From Candidatus Aminicenantota bacterium (GTDB taxonomy: Bacteria; Acidobacteriota; Aminicenantia; Aminicenantales; Saccharicenantaceae), in the NCBI GenBank assembly GCA_017999365.1, contig JAGNLW010000003.1:62001-126000 (forward strand): 64,000 nucleotides of DNA, given 5' to 3'. Below, in pieces: positions 51,353 through 61,793 of this stretch (position 1 is its first letter; every line of letters starts with the position of its first letter). The notes below the pieces were generated by a model. The model was not told where the DNA came from, did no database searches, and saw only the letters and a program-made list of their open reading frames with translations. The position numbers and the translations under genes are program-made.

Positions 51353-54070
51353 ATGCGCCGACGTTTCCTGGTCATCCTGGTCCTGATCCTGGCCGCCGCC
51401 GGCCCGGCCCCCGCCCCCGCCCAAGCCCCGGCCAAGGCCGCGGCGGCCCGGCCGCTCGACGACGCCCTGTCCCGGGCCTTCGTCTATCGGGCCATCGGCC
51501 CGGCCCGCCAGTGCGGGCGCATCCTCCACGTCGCGGCCCACCCGTCCGACCGGTTCACCTTCTATATCGCGCCGTCCACGGGCGGACTGTGGCGCACGGT
51601 CAACAACGGGACGACCTTCGAGTCCCTCCTGCCTGACGCCGGCAACGTCCCCATCGGCCACTTCGCCGTCGCGCCCTCGGACCCGCGGACGATCTGGGTC
51701 GGCACGGGCGACCCGGCTTCCGGGCGCATCCCCCTGCGCGGCTTCGGCGTCCTGAAGTCGGTCGACGGCGGCCGGACCTGGACGGCCATGGGCCTGGAGC
51801 GGACGCGCCACATCGGCCGCATCGCCATCCACCCGGCGGACCCGGACACCGTCTACGTCGCCGCCCTCGGCTATCACTTCAGCGCCAACCCCGAGCGGGG
51901 CCTCTATAAGACGGTCGACGGCGGCCGGTCTTGGGCCAAGGTCCTCGATCTCGGCGACCGCGTCGGGGTCGTCGAGGTCGTCCTCCGGCCGGGAGCCCCC
52001 GACACGGTCTTCGCCGCGGCCTACGACAAGACCCGCCGGCCCTGGAACTTCGACGACTACGGGCCGGGCTCGGCCGTCTACAAGTCGACCGACGCCGGCC
52101 GGACCTGGCGGAAGCTCGCCGGCGGCCTGCCCGCGGGCGACCTCGGCCGCATCGGCCTGGCCGTCTCGCCGAAGTCGCCGGACGTCATGTACGCCACGAT
52201 CGACAACGCCAACCTCCGCCCGCCGACGGCCGAGGAAGCCAAGCGGGCCGCGGCCGCCGCCGCGGCCGGCCGGCCCGCCTCCCCGCCCCGGATCGGCGGC
52301 GAGGTCTACCGCTCCGAGGACGGCGGCGAGACCTGGACGAAGAGGAACGCGGACGGCCAGCCCATCGGCGGCGGCAAGTGGTACGGCCAGATCTACGTCG
52401 ATCCCAACGACGAGGATGTCGTCTATGTGCCCAACACGCCCCTTTTCCGCTCCCTCGACGGGGGCCGGACGTGGGGCGCCAAGGGGCCTGAGAACCTGGC
52501 CGGTTCGGTCCACGTCGATCACCACGCCCTGTGGATCGACCCGGCCGATTCCCGCCACATCATCCTCGGCCACGACGGCGGCTTGGCCATCTCCTACGAC
52601 TTCGGCCGGACCTGGGACGCCTTCGACCACCTGCCGCTGGCCCAATTCTATGCCGTCGGCGTCGACATGGACGAGCCCTACAACATTTACGGCGGGCTCC
52701 AGGACAACGGCTCGATCCGCGTCCCCTCCAACGGCCCCTCCGGCACGATCACCCGCGACGACTGGGTCTCGGTCGGCGGCGGGGACGGCATGGTCAACGT
52801 CGTCGACCCGGAGGACTCCCGCTGGCTCTACAACGCCTCGCAGAACGGGGCCATCCAGCGCGTCGACCAGAAGCTGGGACTGGCCCGCTCCATCCGCCCC
52901 CGCCCGGCGGCGGGACGGGCGCCCTACCGCTTCAACTGGACCGCGCCGATCGCCCTCTCGCCCCACAACAGCCGCATCGTCTACCTCGGCGCGGAGGTCC
53001 TGCTCCGGTCGCTCGACCGCGGCGAGACCTGGCGGGAGATCTCGCCCGACCTGACGACCGGCGATCCGGTCAAGTTGGCCGGGAACATCGAGTTCTGCAC
53101 CCTGACCTCGATCGCCGAGTCGCCCCTCGAGCCGGGCCTGATCTGGACGGGCTCGGACGACGGCAAGGTCCAACTGACGCGCAACGGCGGAGGGACCTGG
53201 CGGGACGTGACCGCCGCCCTGACGGCCGCCGGGGCCCCGGAGGAATACTACGTCACCCGGGTCGTCGCCTCCGCCCACGCCGCCGGCCGCGCCTACGTCG
53301 CCAAAGCCGGTTGGCACCGCGACGACTACCGCCCGTTCGTGTTCATGACGGAGGACTTCGGGTCGACCTGGACCGCCGTCACGGCCGGCCTGCCCGAGGG
53401 CACCGTCTACGCCCTGGCCGAGGACCGCCGCAATCCGCGCCTCCTCTTCGCCGGGACGGAGTCGGGCGTCTTCGCCGCCATCGACGGCGGCCGGTCCTGG
53501 CGCCCGTTCGGCGCCGGCCTGCCGCCGAACGCCCTCGTCCACGATCTCCTCATCCACCCGCGGGCGAACGACCTCGTCGCGGCCAGCCACGGCCGCGGCC
53601 TCTTCGTCGCCGATGTCTCGGCCCTCCAACAGATGGACGAGGCCTACTTCGCCGCGGACGCGTTCCTGTTCGAGGTCGAGCCCAAGGTCCAATGGCGGGC
53701 CCGGCGGAACCGGCTGGAGGGCTCGGACGGCGACCGCAAGTTCGAGGCCCCCAACGAGCCGGCCGGCGTCGTCATCCGCTATTCTCTGAAGACCTCCCTC
53801 GGGCCCAAGGACAAGGCCGTCGTCCGCGTCACCGGCGCCGGCGGCGAGTCCCTGGCGACGCTCGAGGGTCCGGCGACGGCCGGCCTTCACTCGGTCGTCT
53901 GGGATATGAGGCGCCCGCCGGCAGCGAAACCGGCGCCCGCCGGCGGCGCGCCGGCCGAAGGGTTCGGAAGGCCGGTCCTCGTCCCGCCGGGGGAATACCG
54001 GGTGACGCTCGAGGCCGCCGGCCGGTCGATGACCCGGACGGCCGTGGTCAGGCCCGAGCCGGAGCGCTGA
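51353..54070 (+). CDS. Exported VPS10/BNR-repeat (sortilin-like) protein
   Basis: 905 residues. After a signal peptide the protein is mostly Asp-box (BNR) repeats: SVDGGRTWTAM, KTVDGGRSWAK, KSTDAGRTWRK, RSEDGGETWTK, RSLDRGETWRE and more. This is the ten-bladed propeller of VPS10/sortilin-like proteins and exo-sialidase/xyloglucanase relatives, but catalytic Asp/Glu sites cannot be recognised. The C-terminal 130 residues form a beta domain ending in a conserved PPGEYRVTL. Function is unknown. Its 3' end overlaps the convergent cyclodeaminase gene by 23 nt. Confidence 0.8.
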   Translation: MRRRFLVILVLILAAAGPAPAPAQAPAKAAAARPLDDALSRAFVYRAIGPARQCGRILHVAAHPSDRFTFYIAPSTGGLWRTVNNGTTFESLLPDAGNVPIGHFAVAPSDPRTIWVGTGDPASGRIPLRGFGVLKSVDGGRTWTAMGLERTRHIGRIAIHPADPDTVYVAALGYHFSANPERGLYKTVDGGRSWAKVLDLGDRVGVVEVVLRPGAPDTVFAAAYDKTRRPWNFDDYGPGSAVYKSTDAGRTWRKLAGGLPAGDLGRIGLAVSPKSPDVMYATIDNANLRPPTAEEAKRAAAAAAAGRPASPPRIGGEVYRSEDGGETWTKRNADGQPIGGGKWYGQIYVDPNDEDVVYVPNTPLFRSLDGGRTWGAKGPENLAGSVHVDHHALWIDPADSRHIILGHDGGLAISYDFGRTWDAFDHLPLAQFYAVGVDMDEPYNIYGGLQDNGSIRVPSNGPSGTITRDDWVSVGGGDGMVNVVDPEDSRWLYNASQNGAIQRVDQKLGLARSIRPRPAAGRAPYRFNWTAPIALSPHNSRIVYLGAEVLLRSLDRGETWREISPDLTTGDPVKLAGNIEFCTLTSIAESPLEPGLIWTGSDDGKVQLTRNGGGTWRDVTAALTAAGAPEEYYVTRVVASAHAAGRAYVAKAGWHRDDYRPFVFMTEDFGSTWTAVTAGLPEGTVYALAEDRRNPRLLFAGTESGVFAAIDGGRSWRPFGAGLPPNALVHDLLIHPRANDLVAASHGRGLFVADVSALQQMDEAYFAADAFLFEVEPKVQWRARRNRLEGSDGDRKFEAPNEPAGVVIRYSLKTSLGPKDKAVVRVTGAGGESLATLEGPATAGLHSVVWDMRRPPAAKPAPAGGAPAEGFGRPVLVPPGEYRVTLEAAGRSMTRTAVVRPEPER

Positions 54071-55010
54071 GCGCGGCCAGGACGGCCTTGGCGATCTGGA
54101 TGTCCTGAACGGCGACGCCGGTCAGGTCGGCCACGGTGGTCTCGGCGTCCGAGGCGCGCCCCAGGGCGGGGTCCGCGACGACGCGGCCCAGCTCGATCAG
54201 GCGGTCCCGGCCGATGGCGCCGGCCGCCACCGCCCTGTAGACCTCGCCGCGGAGCTCCGACTGGGCGAGGCTATCGACGACGATCCGGTCGGCCCGGGCC
54301 AGGATGGCGGGATCGAGCTCCTGCTTGGCGGCCGTGTCGGAGCCCATGGCCGTGATGTGAGTCCCCGGGCGGATCCACTCGGCCCGCAGGAGGGGCGCCG
54401 TGGCCGGCGTACAGGTGACGATGAGGTTGGCCGCGGCGGCGACCTCCTCGGCCTTGAGCGTGGTCGCGATCTCGAGACCCGGACCGGCCATGTCGCGGCG
54501 GTAGGCGGCCAGCTCGGCCTCGTCGACGCCCCAGACGACGGCCCGGTCGAAGCGCCGCGCCCGCCGCAGCCATTCGAGCTGCATCCGGCCCTGGACGCCG
54601 GCGCCGAGGATGCCGACGGCGGTGACCTCGCGAGGGGCCAGGTATCGGGCGACGACGGCCCCGGCCGCCGCGGTCCGGACGTTGGTCAGGTAGCCCTCGT
54701 CGAGGAGGACGGCTTCGAGGAGGCCCGTCCGCTGGCTGAAGACGAGCATGAGGCCGTCGCCCGACGGCAGGCCGCGCTTGGGATTGTCGAGGAAGCCCGA
54801 GGCGATCTTGACGACGTAGTGGTCGTCCCGCCGGATGTAGCCGTACTTGATGTGGACGTCGCCCGGCGGGTCGTCGAAGACGAGCTCGCCGACCGGCGGC
54901 ACGACGACCTCGCCCCGGGAATAGGCGGCGAAGCCGGCCTCGATGAGCGGCAGGAGGTCGACCCCGGCCAGCGCCGCTTTGATCTCGGCCAGGCGGAGGA
55001 CGGCGGGCAT
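54048..55010 (-). CDS. Ornithine cyclodeaminase / mu-crystallin family protein
   Basis: 320 residues. A substrate domain (VPPVGELVF, KIASGFLDNPKRGLPSGDGLMLVF) is followed by a Rossmann domain with GILGAGVQGRM. Members convert ornithine to proline or reduce imino/keto acids with NAD(P)H; bacterial homologues often act on other amino acids. It is the last gene of the TPR/GlmU-like/ACT operon and starts 3 nt after the ACT gene stop. The C-terminus overlaps the convergent VPS10 gene. Confidence 0.85.
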   Translation of the reverse strand: MPAVLRLAEIKAALAGVDLLPLIEAGFAAYSRGEVVVPPVGELVFDDPPGDVHIKYGYIRRDDHYVVKIASGFLDNPKRGLPSGDGLMLVFSQRTGLLEAVLLDEGYLTNVRTAAAGAVVARYLAPREVTAVGILGAGVQGRMQLEWLRRARRFDRAVVWGVDEAELAAYRRDMAGPGLEIATTLKAEEVAAAANLIVTCTPATAPLLRAEWIRPGTHITAMGSDTAAKQELDPAILARADRIVVDSLAQSELRGEVYRAVAAGAIGRDRLIELGRVVADPALGRASDAETTVADLTGVAVQDIQIAKAVLAALSAPARA

Positions 55011-55013
55011 GGC

Positions 55014-55409
55014 TCAGACGACGCGCACGGCGATGCCCAGCTTCTCCAGGGCCTTGACCGCGACATCGAGCTTGGCGTCCTTGACGAAGACGTGGTCGGT
55101 CGTGTAGGCCGAGACGGCGAACAGGCTGACCCCGGCTTCGGCCAGCGCCCCGGAAACGGCGGCCATGAAGCCGATGAGGCTGAAGGGCAGGACCATGTCG
55201 AAGGTGATCTGGCGCCAGTCGCCGTCGAAGCCGAGGAACTTCTGGGCGCCGATCTTGGACTCCTCGATGATGCAGGTCGTCTCCCGGTCGTCCTTGATGA
55301 CGGCGAAGGCGTTCGCCAGGGCCCGCCGCGACTTGACGATGGCGTACGTGCCGGGCGAGACGACGGCCCGGCCGTTCTTGAAATATTGCCGGATCTCGCT
55401 GCGTTTCAT
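55014..55409 (-). CDS. Small ACT-domain protein
   Basis: 131 residues. An N-terminal part ([21 protein letters not shown]) precedes an ACT-like beta-alpha-beta fold ([42 protein letters not shown]), the type that binds amino acids as regulators. It may sense the substrate of the neighbouring cyclodeaminase-like enzyme. The start overlaps the GlmU-like stop by 4 nt (ATGA). Confidence 0.8.
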   Translation of the reverse strand: MKRSEIRQYFKNGRAVVSPGTYAIVKSRRALANAFAVIKDDRETTCIIEESKIGAQKFLGFDGDWRQITFDMVLPFSLIGFMAAVSGALAEAGVSLFAVSAYTTDHVFVKDAKLDVAVKALEKLGIAVRVV

Positions 55410-56725
55410 GGTTTGTGCCCCCCCCCGCCGCTTTTCCGGCCCTTGGCCCGCTCCAGGACCCAGCCCGGCTTTTCGACCTGCCGGGCCCGGGCGATGGCCA
55501 GCGCCCCCGCGGCCACGTTCGTGGTGATGGTGGATCCGGCCGCGACGTAGGCGCCCCGTCCCACCTCGACCGGCGCGACCAGCTCCGTGCCCGAACCGAT
55601 GAAGGCCCCGGCCCCGATGCGCGTCGGGTTCTTCGACAGGCCGTCGTAATTGCAGGTGATCGTGCCCGCGCCGACGTTGACGGCCTCTCCGACCGTGCTG
55701 TCGCCGAGATAGCTCAGGTGCTGGGCCTTGGAGCCGCGGCCGAAATCGGTGTTCTTCATCTCGACGAAGTTGCCGACCTTGGCCCCGGCCCGGACCCGCG
55801 TCTTCGGCCGGAAGCGCGAGAAGGGGCCGACCTGGACGTCGTTCTCCAGGACCGTTTGTTCCATGACCGTCGAGGTCAGGACCTTGACCCGGGCCCCTAT
55901 CGTCGAGGCCACGATATGGACGTGGGGGTAGATCGCGCCGTCGGCCCCGATCCGGGTCGGGCCTTCGATGACGACGGACGGATAGACGACCGTGCGGGGG
56001 CCGATGCCGACGGACCAATCGATCCAGGTCGACTCCGGGTCGAGGAGGACGACGCCGCGGCGGAGGAGCGCCTCGTTCTTCCGCCGGCGGAGGTCGCGGG
56101 CGGCGCGGGCGACGGCACGGCCGCCGTCGGCCGGCAGGACCTCCTCCGGGTTCGGGCTCTCGTAGAAACCGACCCGCCGGCCGGCCTGGGTCAGGCGGAG
56201 GGCCAAGTCGTCGAAGGAGGCCGGTACGCGCGGGGCGGACCGGGGCCCGAGGAGCGGGAAGACGTCCGCGGCCCTGAGGGCCAGAATGTCGGAGAGCCCG
56301 AGCTCTCCCGGCCCGCTCAGGAACGTCAAGGCCGAGCCCTTGGCCCGATGGGCCCGAAGCAGGGCCTTCAGGGTCCGGCCGCGCAGCAACGGCCGGTCGG
56401 CCGGGACGGCGACGATATCGGCGTCGGGGTATTTTTGGAGCAGGCGCCGGGCGGTGACGAGGGCCCTCAACACGGCCTGCCGGGACCGGCGGGCCGGCTT
56501 CTCCCCGGCCAGCCAGAACACGGGAGGCCCGGTCTCGACGGCCCCGACGAGCGCCTGCCAATCCTGCCGGCCTTCGGGATCGGGACCCGAGATGACGACG
56601 ACGGCGTCGGGCCCGGTCTCGCGGACGGCGTCGAAGGCGTAGGACCCGAGCGGGCGGCCCAAGACCGGCTGGAAGACCGTCCGCCCTTCTCCCCCCAGAA
56701 AAAGAACGACGGCGGCGCGTTTCAT
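55406..56725 (-). CDS. GlmU-like protein with degenerate uridylyltransferase domain
   Basis: 439 residues. The C-terminal left-handed beta-helix keeps the GlmU acetyltransferase motifs, including H336 in QHLSYLG and [14 protein letters not shown]. The N-terminal domain does not: the LxAGxGTRM...PKVL signature reads [16 protein letters not shown] (no catalytic Lys), and the Mg-binding Asn of the GVN motif is missing. It may be an acetyltransferase only, acting on another amino-sugar substrate, while another GlmU serves peptidoglycan. Translationally coupled to the TPR gene upstream and to the ACT gene downstream. Confidence 0.82.
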   Translation of the reverse strand: MKRAAVVLFLGGEGRTVFQPVLGRPLGSYAFDAVRETGPDAVVVISGPDPEGRQDWQALVGAVETGPPVFWLAGEKPARRSRQAVLRALVTARRLLQKYPDADIVAVPADRPLLRGRTLKALLRAHRAKGSALTFLSGPGELGLSDILALRAADVFPLLGPRSAPRVPASFDDLALRLTQAGRRVGFYESPNPEEVLPADGGRAVARAARDLRRRKNEALLRRGVVLLDPESTWIDWSVGIGPRTVVYPSVVIEGPTRIGADGAIYPHVHIVASTIGARVKVLTSTVMEQTVLENDVQVGPFSRFRPKTRVRAGAKVGNFVEMKNTDFGRGSKAQHLSYLGDSTVGEAVNVGAGTITCNYDGLSKNPTRIGAGAFIGSGTELVAPVEVGRGAYVAAGSTITTNVAAGALAIARARQVEKPGWVLERAKGRKSGGGGHKP

Positions 56726-57228
56726 ACGAGCTTGGTGATGAGCTTGAACTTCTTGTCCTCCCAGAGCGGCTCGAGATCGGGCTCGTTCTGGGCCAGGACG
56801 GCGAAGGTCTTGTCCTTCTGGACGGCCTTCTTGAGCAGGTCGAGGGCGGCGTCGGACTGGCCCATCAGCGCGTGGGCGTCGGCCAGCAGGTAGTTGACGA
56901 GCGCCTCGTTCTCCTTGAACTCGAGGGCCTTCTCCAGGACCTTGACGGCGCCGGGACAGTCGCCCTGATTGATCTTGACCACGCCCTGGCGGAAGTGGTC
57001 CTCGAACCCCTTGAGCGCCACGGTCTCCTTCTTCGGCTTCTTCTGGGCGATGGCGATATAGGTCCGGGCCCGGTCGACGATCTCCCGTTCGGCCGGGAAC
57101 TTGGCGATGAAATCCTGGAACGAGGCGGCGGCCTTCTCGAACTCGCCCTTCTGGAACTCCTTGACGGCCTGCCCGAAGGCCGTCAGGGCTTTCTGGTAAT
57201 CGTCCTTTTTCGATCGTTGTTCGCGCAC
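56722..57228 (-). CDS. TPR-like protein heading the GlmU-like operon
   Basis: 168 residues, helical with tetratricopeptide features ([63 protein letters not shown]). No signal peptide, so it is probably cytoplasmic. The GTG at 57228 is chosen because AGAGGA lies 7 nt upstream; the first conserved TPR-like helix begins soon after. It may be a scaffold for the operon proteins. Confidence 0.75.
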   Translation of the reverse strand: MREQRSKKDDYQKALTAFGQAVKEFQKGEFEKAAASFQDFIAKFPAEREIVDRARTYIAIAQKKPKKETVALKGFEDHFRQGVVKINQGDCPGAVKVLEKALEFKENEALVNYLLADAHALMGQSDAALDLLKKAVQKDKTFAVLAQNEPDLEPLWEDKKFKLITKLV

Positions 57229-57306
57229 GGTTGTTCCTCTCGACTGGTGATGAATTGCGCTTATTTTACACGACTTGCCGCTCATTGACAAGGCCCCGTG
57301 GCCCTC

Positions 57307-57343
57307 GATCGGGGACATGTACCCGCGGTACGTGTCCCCGATC
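57307..57343 (+). repeat. REP-like palindrome type A, copy A3
   Basis: Arms GGGGACATGTACC (57311-57323) and GGTACGTGTCCCC (57327-57339), loop CGC. Flanking GATC on each side extends pairing to 17 bp. Same orientation as copy A1. Confidence 0.85.
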
Positions 57344-57352
57344 TCGTCCCGG

Positions 57353-57387
57353 AAGGGGGACACGTACAATAAGTACATGTCCCCCTT
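57353..57387 (-). repeat. REP-like palindrome type A, copy A4
   Basis: Variant arms AAGGGGGACACGTAC (57353-57367) and GTACATGTCCCCCTT (57373-57387), loop AATAA. Opposite orientation to copy A3, only 10 nt away, so A3 and A4 form a head-to-head pair. The right arm occupies the -35 position of the larB promoter. Confidence 0.8.
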
Positions 57388-57395
57388 TGCGAATG

Positions 57396-57404
57396 TGGTA
57401 GAAT
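57396..57404 (+). promoter_or_regulatory. Extended -10 element of larB (leaderless)
   Basis: TGGTAGAAT, an extended -10 (TGn TANNNT). It ends 6 nt before the GTG at 57411 with no Shine-Dalgarno. No -35 match is visible because the type A palindrome lies there. Confidence 0.45.
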
Positions 57405-57410
57405 GGTCGG

Positions 57411-58154
57411 GTGAAAAAGCGCCTGGAAGAGATCCTGGAGAAAGTCCGCTCCGGACGGCTCTCGACGGCCAAGGCCCTCGAACTCCTCGAGGGCTATCCC
57501 TACCGCGACCTCGATTTCGCCAAGGTCGACCACCACCGCGAAGTGGCCAAGGGCGCGCCCGAGATCGTCTTCGGCCTGGGCAAGACCCCGGCCCAGATCG
57601 CCCGCATCGCGCGGGAGATCCTGGACCAGGGCGCCAATCTCCTCGTCACGCGCGTCGAGCCGGCCGCCTGGAGCCGCGTCCGGGCCAAGCTCCCGGGCGC
57701 GGTCTACAACGAGGCCGCCAGGACCGTCAGCCGGGTCCTGACGCCGGCCCCGCCCGGCAAGGGCCCGATCGCCGTCCTGACCGCCGGCACCTCGGACATC
57801 CCGGTGGCCGAGGAAGCCGCCGTGACCGCCGAGGTCCTGGGCAACGAGACCGACCGCATCTACGACGTCGGGGTGGCCGGGCTGCACCGGCTCCTCGGCC
57901 AGTACGAGCGGGTCCGCCGGGCCCGCGTCGTCATCGTGGCCGCCGGCATGGAGGGGGCCCTGCCGAGCGTCGTGGCCGGACTGGTCCGGGTGCCGGTCGT
58001 CGCCGTCCCCACGAGCGTCGGCTACGGGGCCTCGTTCAATGGCCTGGCCGCCCTGCTGGCCATGCTCAACGCCTGTCCGGGCGGGGTCGCCGTGGTCAAC
58101 ATCGACAACGGCTTCGGGGCCGGTTTCCTGGCCAGCTCGATCAATCATCTCTAG
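57411..58154 (+). CDS. larB: Nickel-pincer cofactor biosynthesis protein LarB
   Basis: 247 residues. LarB carboxylates and hydrolyses nicotinic acid adenine dinucleotide, the first step in the nickel-pincer cofactor of lactate racemase-type enzymes. An N-terminal segment (YRDLDFAKVDHHREVAKGAPEIVFG) is followed by the AIR-carboxylase-like domain with AVLTAGTSDIPVAEEA, VAAGMEGALPSVVAGLV and PTSVGYGASF. No larA, larC or larE is in the window. GTG start at 57411; leaderless, see the adjacent -10 box. Confidence 0.92.
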   Translation: MKKRLEEILEKVRSGRLSTAKALELLEGYPYRDLDFAKVDHHREVAKGAPEIVFGLGKTPAQIARIAREILDQGANLLVTRVEPAAWSRVRAKLPGAVYNEAARTVSRVLTPAPPGKGPIAVLTAGTSDIPVAEEAAVTAEVLGNETDRIYDVGVAGLHRLLGQYERVRRARVVIVAAGMEGALPSVVAGLVRVPVVAVPTSVGYGASFNGLAALLAMLNACPGGVAVVNIDNGFGAGFLASSINHL

Positions 58155-58198
58155 CGCATAGGAACGGGCGTTCGACGTCCGAAAAGATAATGGATTGA

Positions 58199-58232
58199 AC
58201 ACCTTGACAAGGTGTCCCCCCGTCCCTATATT
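58199..58232 (+). promoter_or_regulatory. dnaG-rpoD promoter with operator-like dyad on the -35 box
   Basis: TTGACA (58204-58209), 17-nt spacer, TATATT (58227-58232). The -35 box lies within the perfect dyad ACACCTT-GAC-AAGGTGT (58199-58215), a likely repressor site. The leader is about 23 nt. Confidence 0.65.
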
Positions 58233-58262
58233 CTATGAGAACGCGCGGGTCCGAAAGCATTC

Positions 58263-59987
58263 ATGGAGATCATTGACCAGGTCAGGCAAGCCTCGTCCAT
58301 CGTCGAGATCGCTTCACAGTACACCACCCTGAAGCGCCGGGGCCGGAAATGGGTCGGCCTCTGCCCGTTCCACACCGAAAAGACCCCCTCTTTCACGGTC
58401 GACGAGGACAAGCAGCTCTACCACTGCTTCGGCTGCGGCGCCGGGGGCGACATCTTCTCCCTGCTCATGGAGCGGGAGAGCCTGACCTTCCCCGAGGCCC
58501 TCAAGAGCCTGGCCGAACGGTACCGCGTCCCCCTGCCGGCCCAACAGCGGGTCCGGCCCGAGGTCCTCAAGCTCGAGGAAAAGCTGTTCAAGATCAACGA
58601 GCTGGCCGTGGCCTATTTCCGGAAGAACCTCCACGGCACCGCGGAGGGCAAGAAGGCCCTCGAGTACCTTAGGAAGCGGGGCCTGTCGGACGAGACGGTC
58701 CAGACCCTCAAGATCGGCTACGCGCCGAACGCCTGGACGGCCCTGCTCGACGCTTTCAAGGCCAAGGACGTCTCCGTCTCCCTGCTCGAGAAGGGCGGCC
58801 TGGTCCTGCCGGGCTCGCGGCCGGGAGAGTACCGCGACCGCTTCCGGGGCCGGGTCATCTTCCCCATTTTCAGCCTGACCGGCCGGGTCGTCGCCTTCGG
58901 CGGGCGCACGATCGTCGACGCCGAGCCGAAGTACCTGAATTCGCCCGAGACGCCCCTGTACTCCAAGGGCAAGCTCCTCTACGGCCTCAACTTCACCAAG
59001 GACGCCGTCCGCCAGGAGGGCGCGGCCATCCTGGTCGAGGGTTACACGGACTTCTCCTCCCTCTATCAGGCCGGCTTCACCAACGTCGTGGCCTCCCTGG
59101 GTACGGCCCTGACGCCCTGGCAGGTGGCCCAGGCCATGCGCTTCGCCCCCCGGCTCATCGTCAACTACGACGGCGACAGCGCCGGCCGGACGGCCATGGC
59201 CCGGGCCGTCCCCCTGGGATTCGAGAAGGGGCTCAACGTCGAGGTCCTGGTCCTGCCGGACGGCCTCGACCCGGACGCCTTCCTCAAGAAGCACGGCCGG
59301 GACCGCTATCAGGCCCTGCTGAAAAAGACCGTCAGCGGGCTCGACTTCCTGGTCGACGCGATGACCGCCGGGGCCCGCATGACCATCCCGGAGGAGAAGG
59401 CCAAGGTCGCCCGGGCCGTGGTCAAGGAGATCGAGAAGGTCCCCGACCCCATCGCCCGGAGCGAGTACCTGCGGCGGGCCAGCGCCAAGCTCGGCGTCGG
59501 CGAAGAGCTCCTGCGGAGCATCGTCGCGCCGAAGGCCCCGGACAAGGCCGCCGACGACTCCGGGCTCTTCTGCCCGGCCGAGAAGAGGCTGTTCCAGATC
59601 CTGATGTCCGACCGGGCCCTGGCCCCGGACGTCTTCGCCGAGTGCGACGGCGAGGTCTTCGACGGGCTGCGCAGCGAGCCCGTCTTCCGCCACATCCTGG
59701 AGAGCTTCCGGACCGACGCGGACTGGAGCTTCGCCAGCCTCCAGGGCAAGGTCCCGCCGGCCCTGCTGTCCCAATTGGCCCAGGTCCTGTTCGAAAAGGC
59801 CTCCCAGGGCACCCTGGACGAGGCCATGGAATGCCTGAAATCCCTGCACAAGGTCCGCCTCCTCGGCCGGCTCAAGGCCATCCAGCAGAGGATCTCCCGG
59901 GCCGAGAAGGACGGGGACCGGGAGATCATCCCGGACCTCCTGTACCAGAAGCAGGACGTCACCAAGCAGCTCCTGTCGATGAAATGA
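58263..59987 (+). CDS. dnaG: DNA primase
   Basis: 574 residues. The zinc-binding domain uses C34, H37, C55 and C58 (GLCPFH, YHCFGCGAGG); the RNA polymerase core and TOPRIM domain follow, with E259 in VEGYTDF and a downstream DGDSAG acidic motif; the C-terminal 120 residues should bind the DnaB helicase. It makes RNA primers for replication and heads the dnaG-rpoD operon. ATG at 58263; no obvious Shine-Dalgarno. It shares a transcript with the major sigma factor gene. Confidence 0.95.
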   Translation: MEIIDQVRQASSIVEIASQYTTLKRRGRKWVGLCPFHTEKTPSFTVDEDKQLYHCFGCGAGGDIFSLLMERESLTFPEALKSLAERYRVPLPAQQRVRPEVLKLEEKLFKINELAVAYFRKNLHGTAEGKKALEYLRKRGLSDETVQTLKIGYAPNAWTALLDAFKAKDVSVSLLEKGGLVLPGSRPGEYRDRFRGRVIFPIFSLTGRVVAFGGRTIVDAEPKYLNSPETPLYSKGKLLYGLNFTKDAVRQEGAAILVEGYTDFSSLYQAGFTNVVASLGTALTPWQVAQAMRFAPRLIVNYDGDSAGRTAMARAVPLGFEKGLNVEVLVLPDGLDPDAFLKKHGRDRYQALLKKTVSGLDFLVDAMTAGARMTIPEEKAKVARAVVKEIEKVPDPIARSEYLRRASAKLGVGEELLRSIVAPKAPDKAADDSGLFCPAEKRLFQILMSDRALAPDVFAECDGEVFDGLRSEPVFRHILESFRTDADWSFASLQGKVPPALLSQLAQVLFEKASQGTLDEAMECLKSLHKVRLLGRLKAIQQRISRAEKDGDREIIPDLLYQKQDVTKQLLSMK

Positions 59988-60003
59988 ACGGGAAGGGAAC
60001 GAC

Positions 60004-60049
60004 ATGACGGAACGTCCAAATCTCAGCGACGAACGAAGAGGTGCGCGCC

Positions 60050-60066
<17 letters not shown>
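60004..60066 (+). CDS. 20-codon leader ORF overlapping the rpoD start
   Basis: ATG at 60004 follows GGGAAGGGAACGAC and opens a 20-codon ORF, Arg-rich, ending at the TAA 60064-60066. It overlaps the chosen rpoD start (60050) by 17 nt. It may only assist ribosome loading; it could also be accidental. Confidence 0.35.
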
Positions 60067-61669
<1,603 letters not shown>

Positions 61670-61682
61670 CGGCCACGGTTCA

Positions 61683-61711
61683 TTGACGGCGCAGCGGGGT
61701 TTTGCTATAAC
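61683..61711 (+). promoter_or_regulatory. Candidate promoter of the CAT-anticodon tRNA
   Basis: TTGACG, 17-nt spacer, TATAAC; the tRNA begins 11 nt after the -10 box. Confidence 0.65.
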
Positions 61712-61721
61712 AAGGGGCCGA

Positions 61722-61793
61722 GGGCCTATAGCTCAGTGGTAGAGCCACCGGCTCATAACCGGCAGGTCCCAGGTTCGAATCCTGGTAGGCCCA
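61722..61793 (+). tRNA. tRNA with CAT anticodon (Met or Ile2)
   Basis: 72 nt. Acceptor GGGCCTA/TAGGCCC, D stem GCTC/GAGC, anticodon loop CTCATAA (anticodon CAT) on a 4-bp stem whose outermost pair is A/C, T arm CCAGG-TTCGAAT-CCTGG. The last base may be encoded before the next gene; CCA is absent. I cannot tell elongator Met from Ile2 (lysidine) tRNA; it does not look like initiator tRNA. Confidence 0.9.

Noticed and set aside
57353..57387. Copy A4 as a terminator for the upstream region
   Set aside because: Only three T follow the stem on the plus strand, so termination is weak; it is better explained as a repeat.
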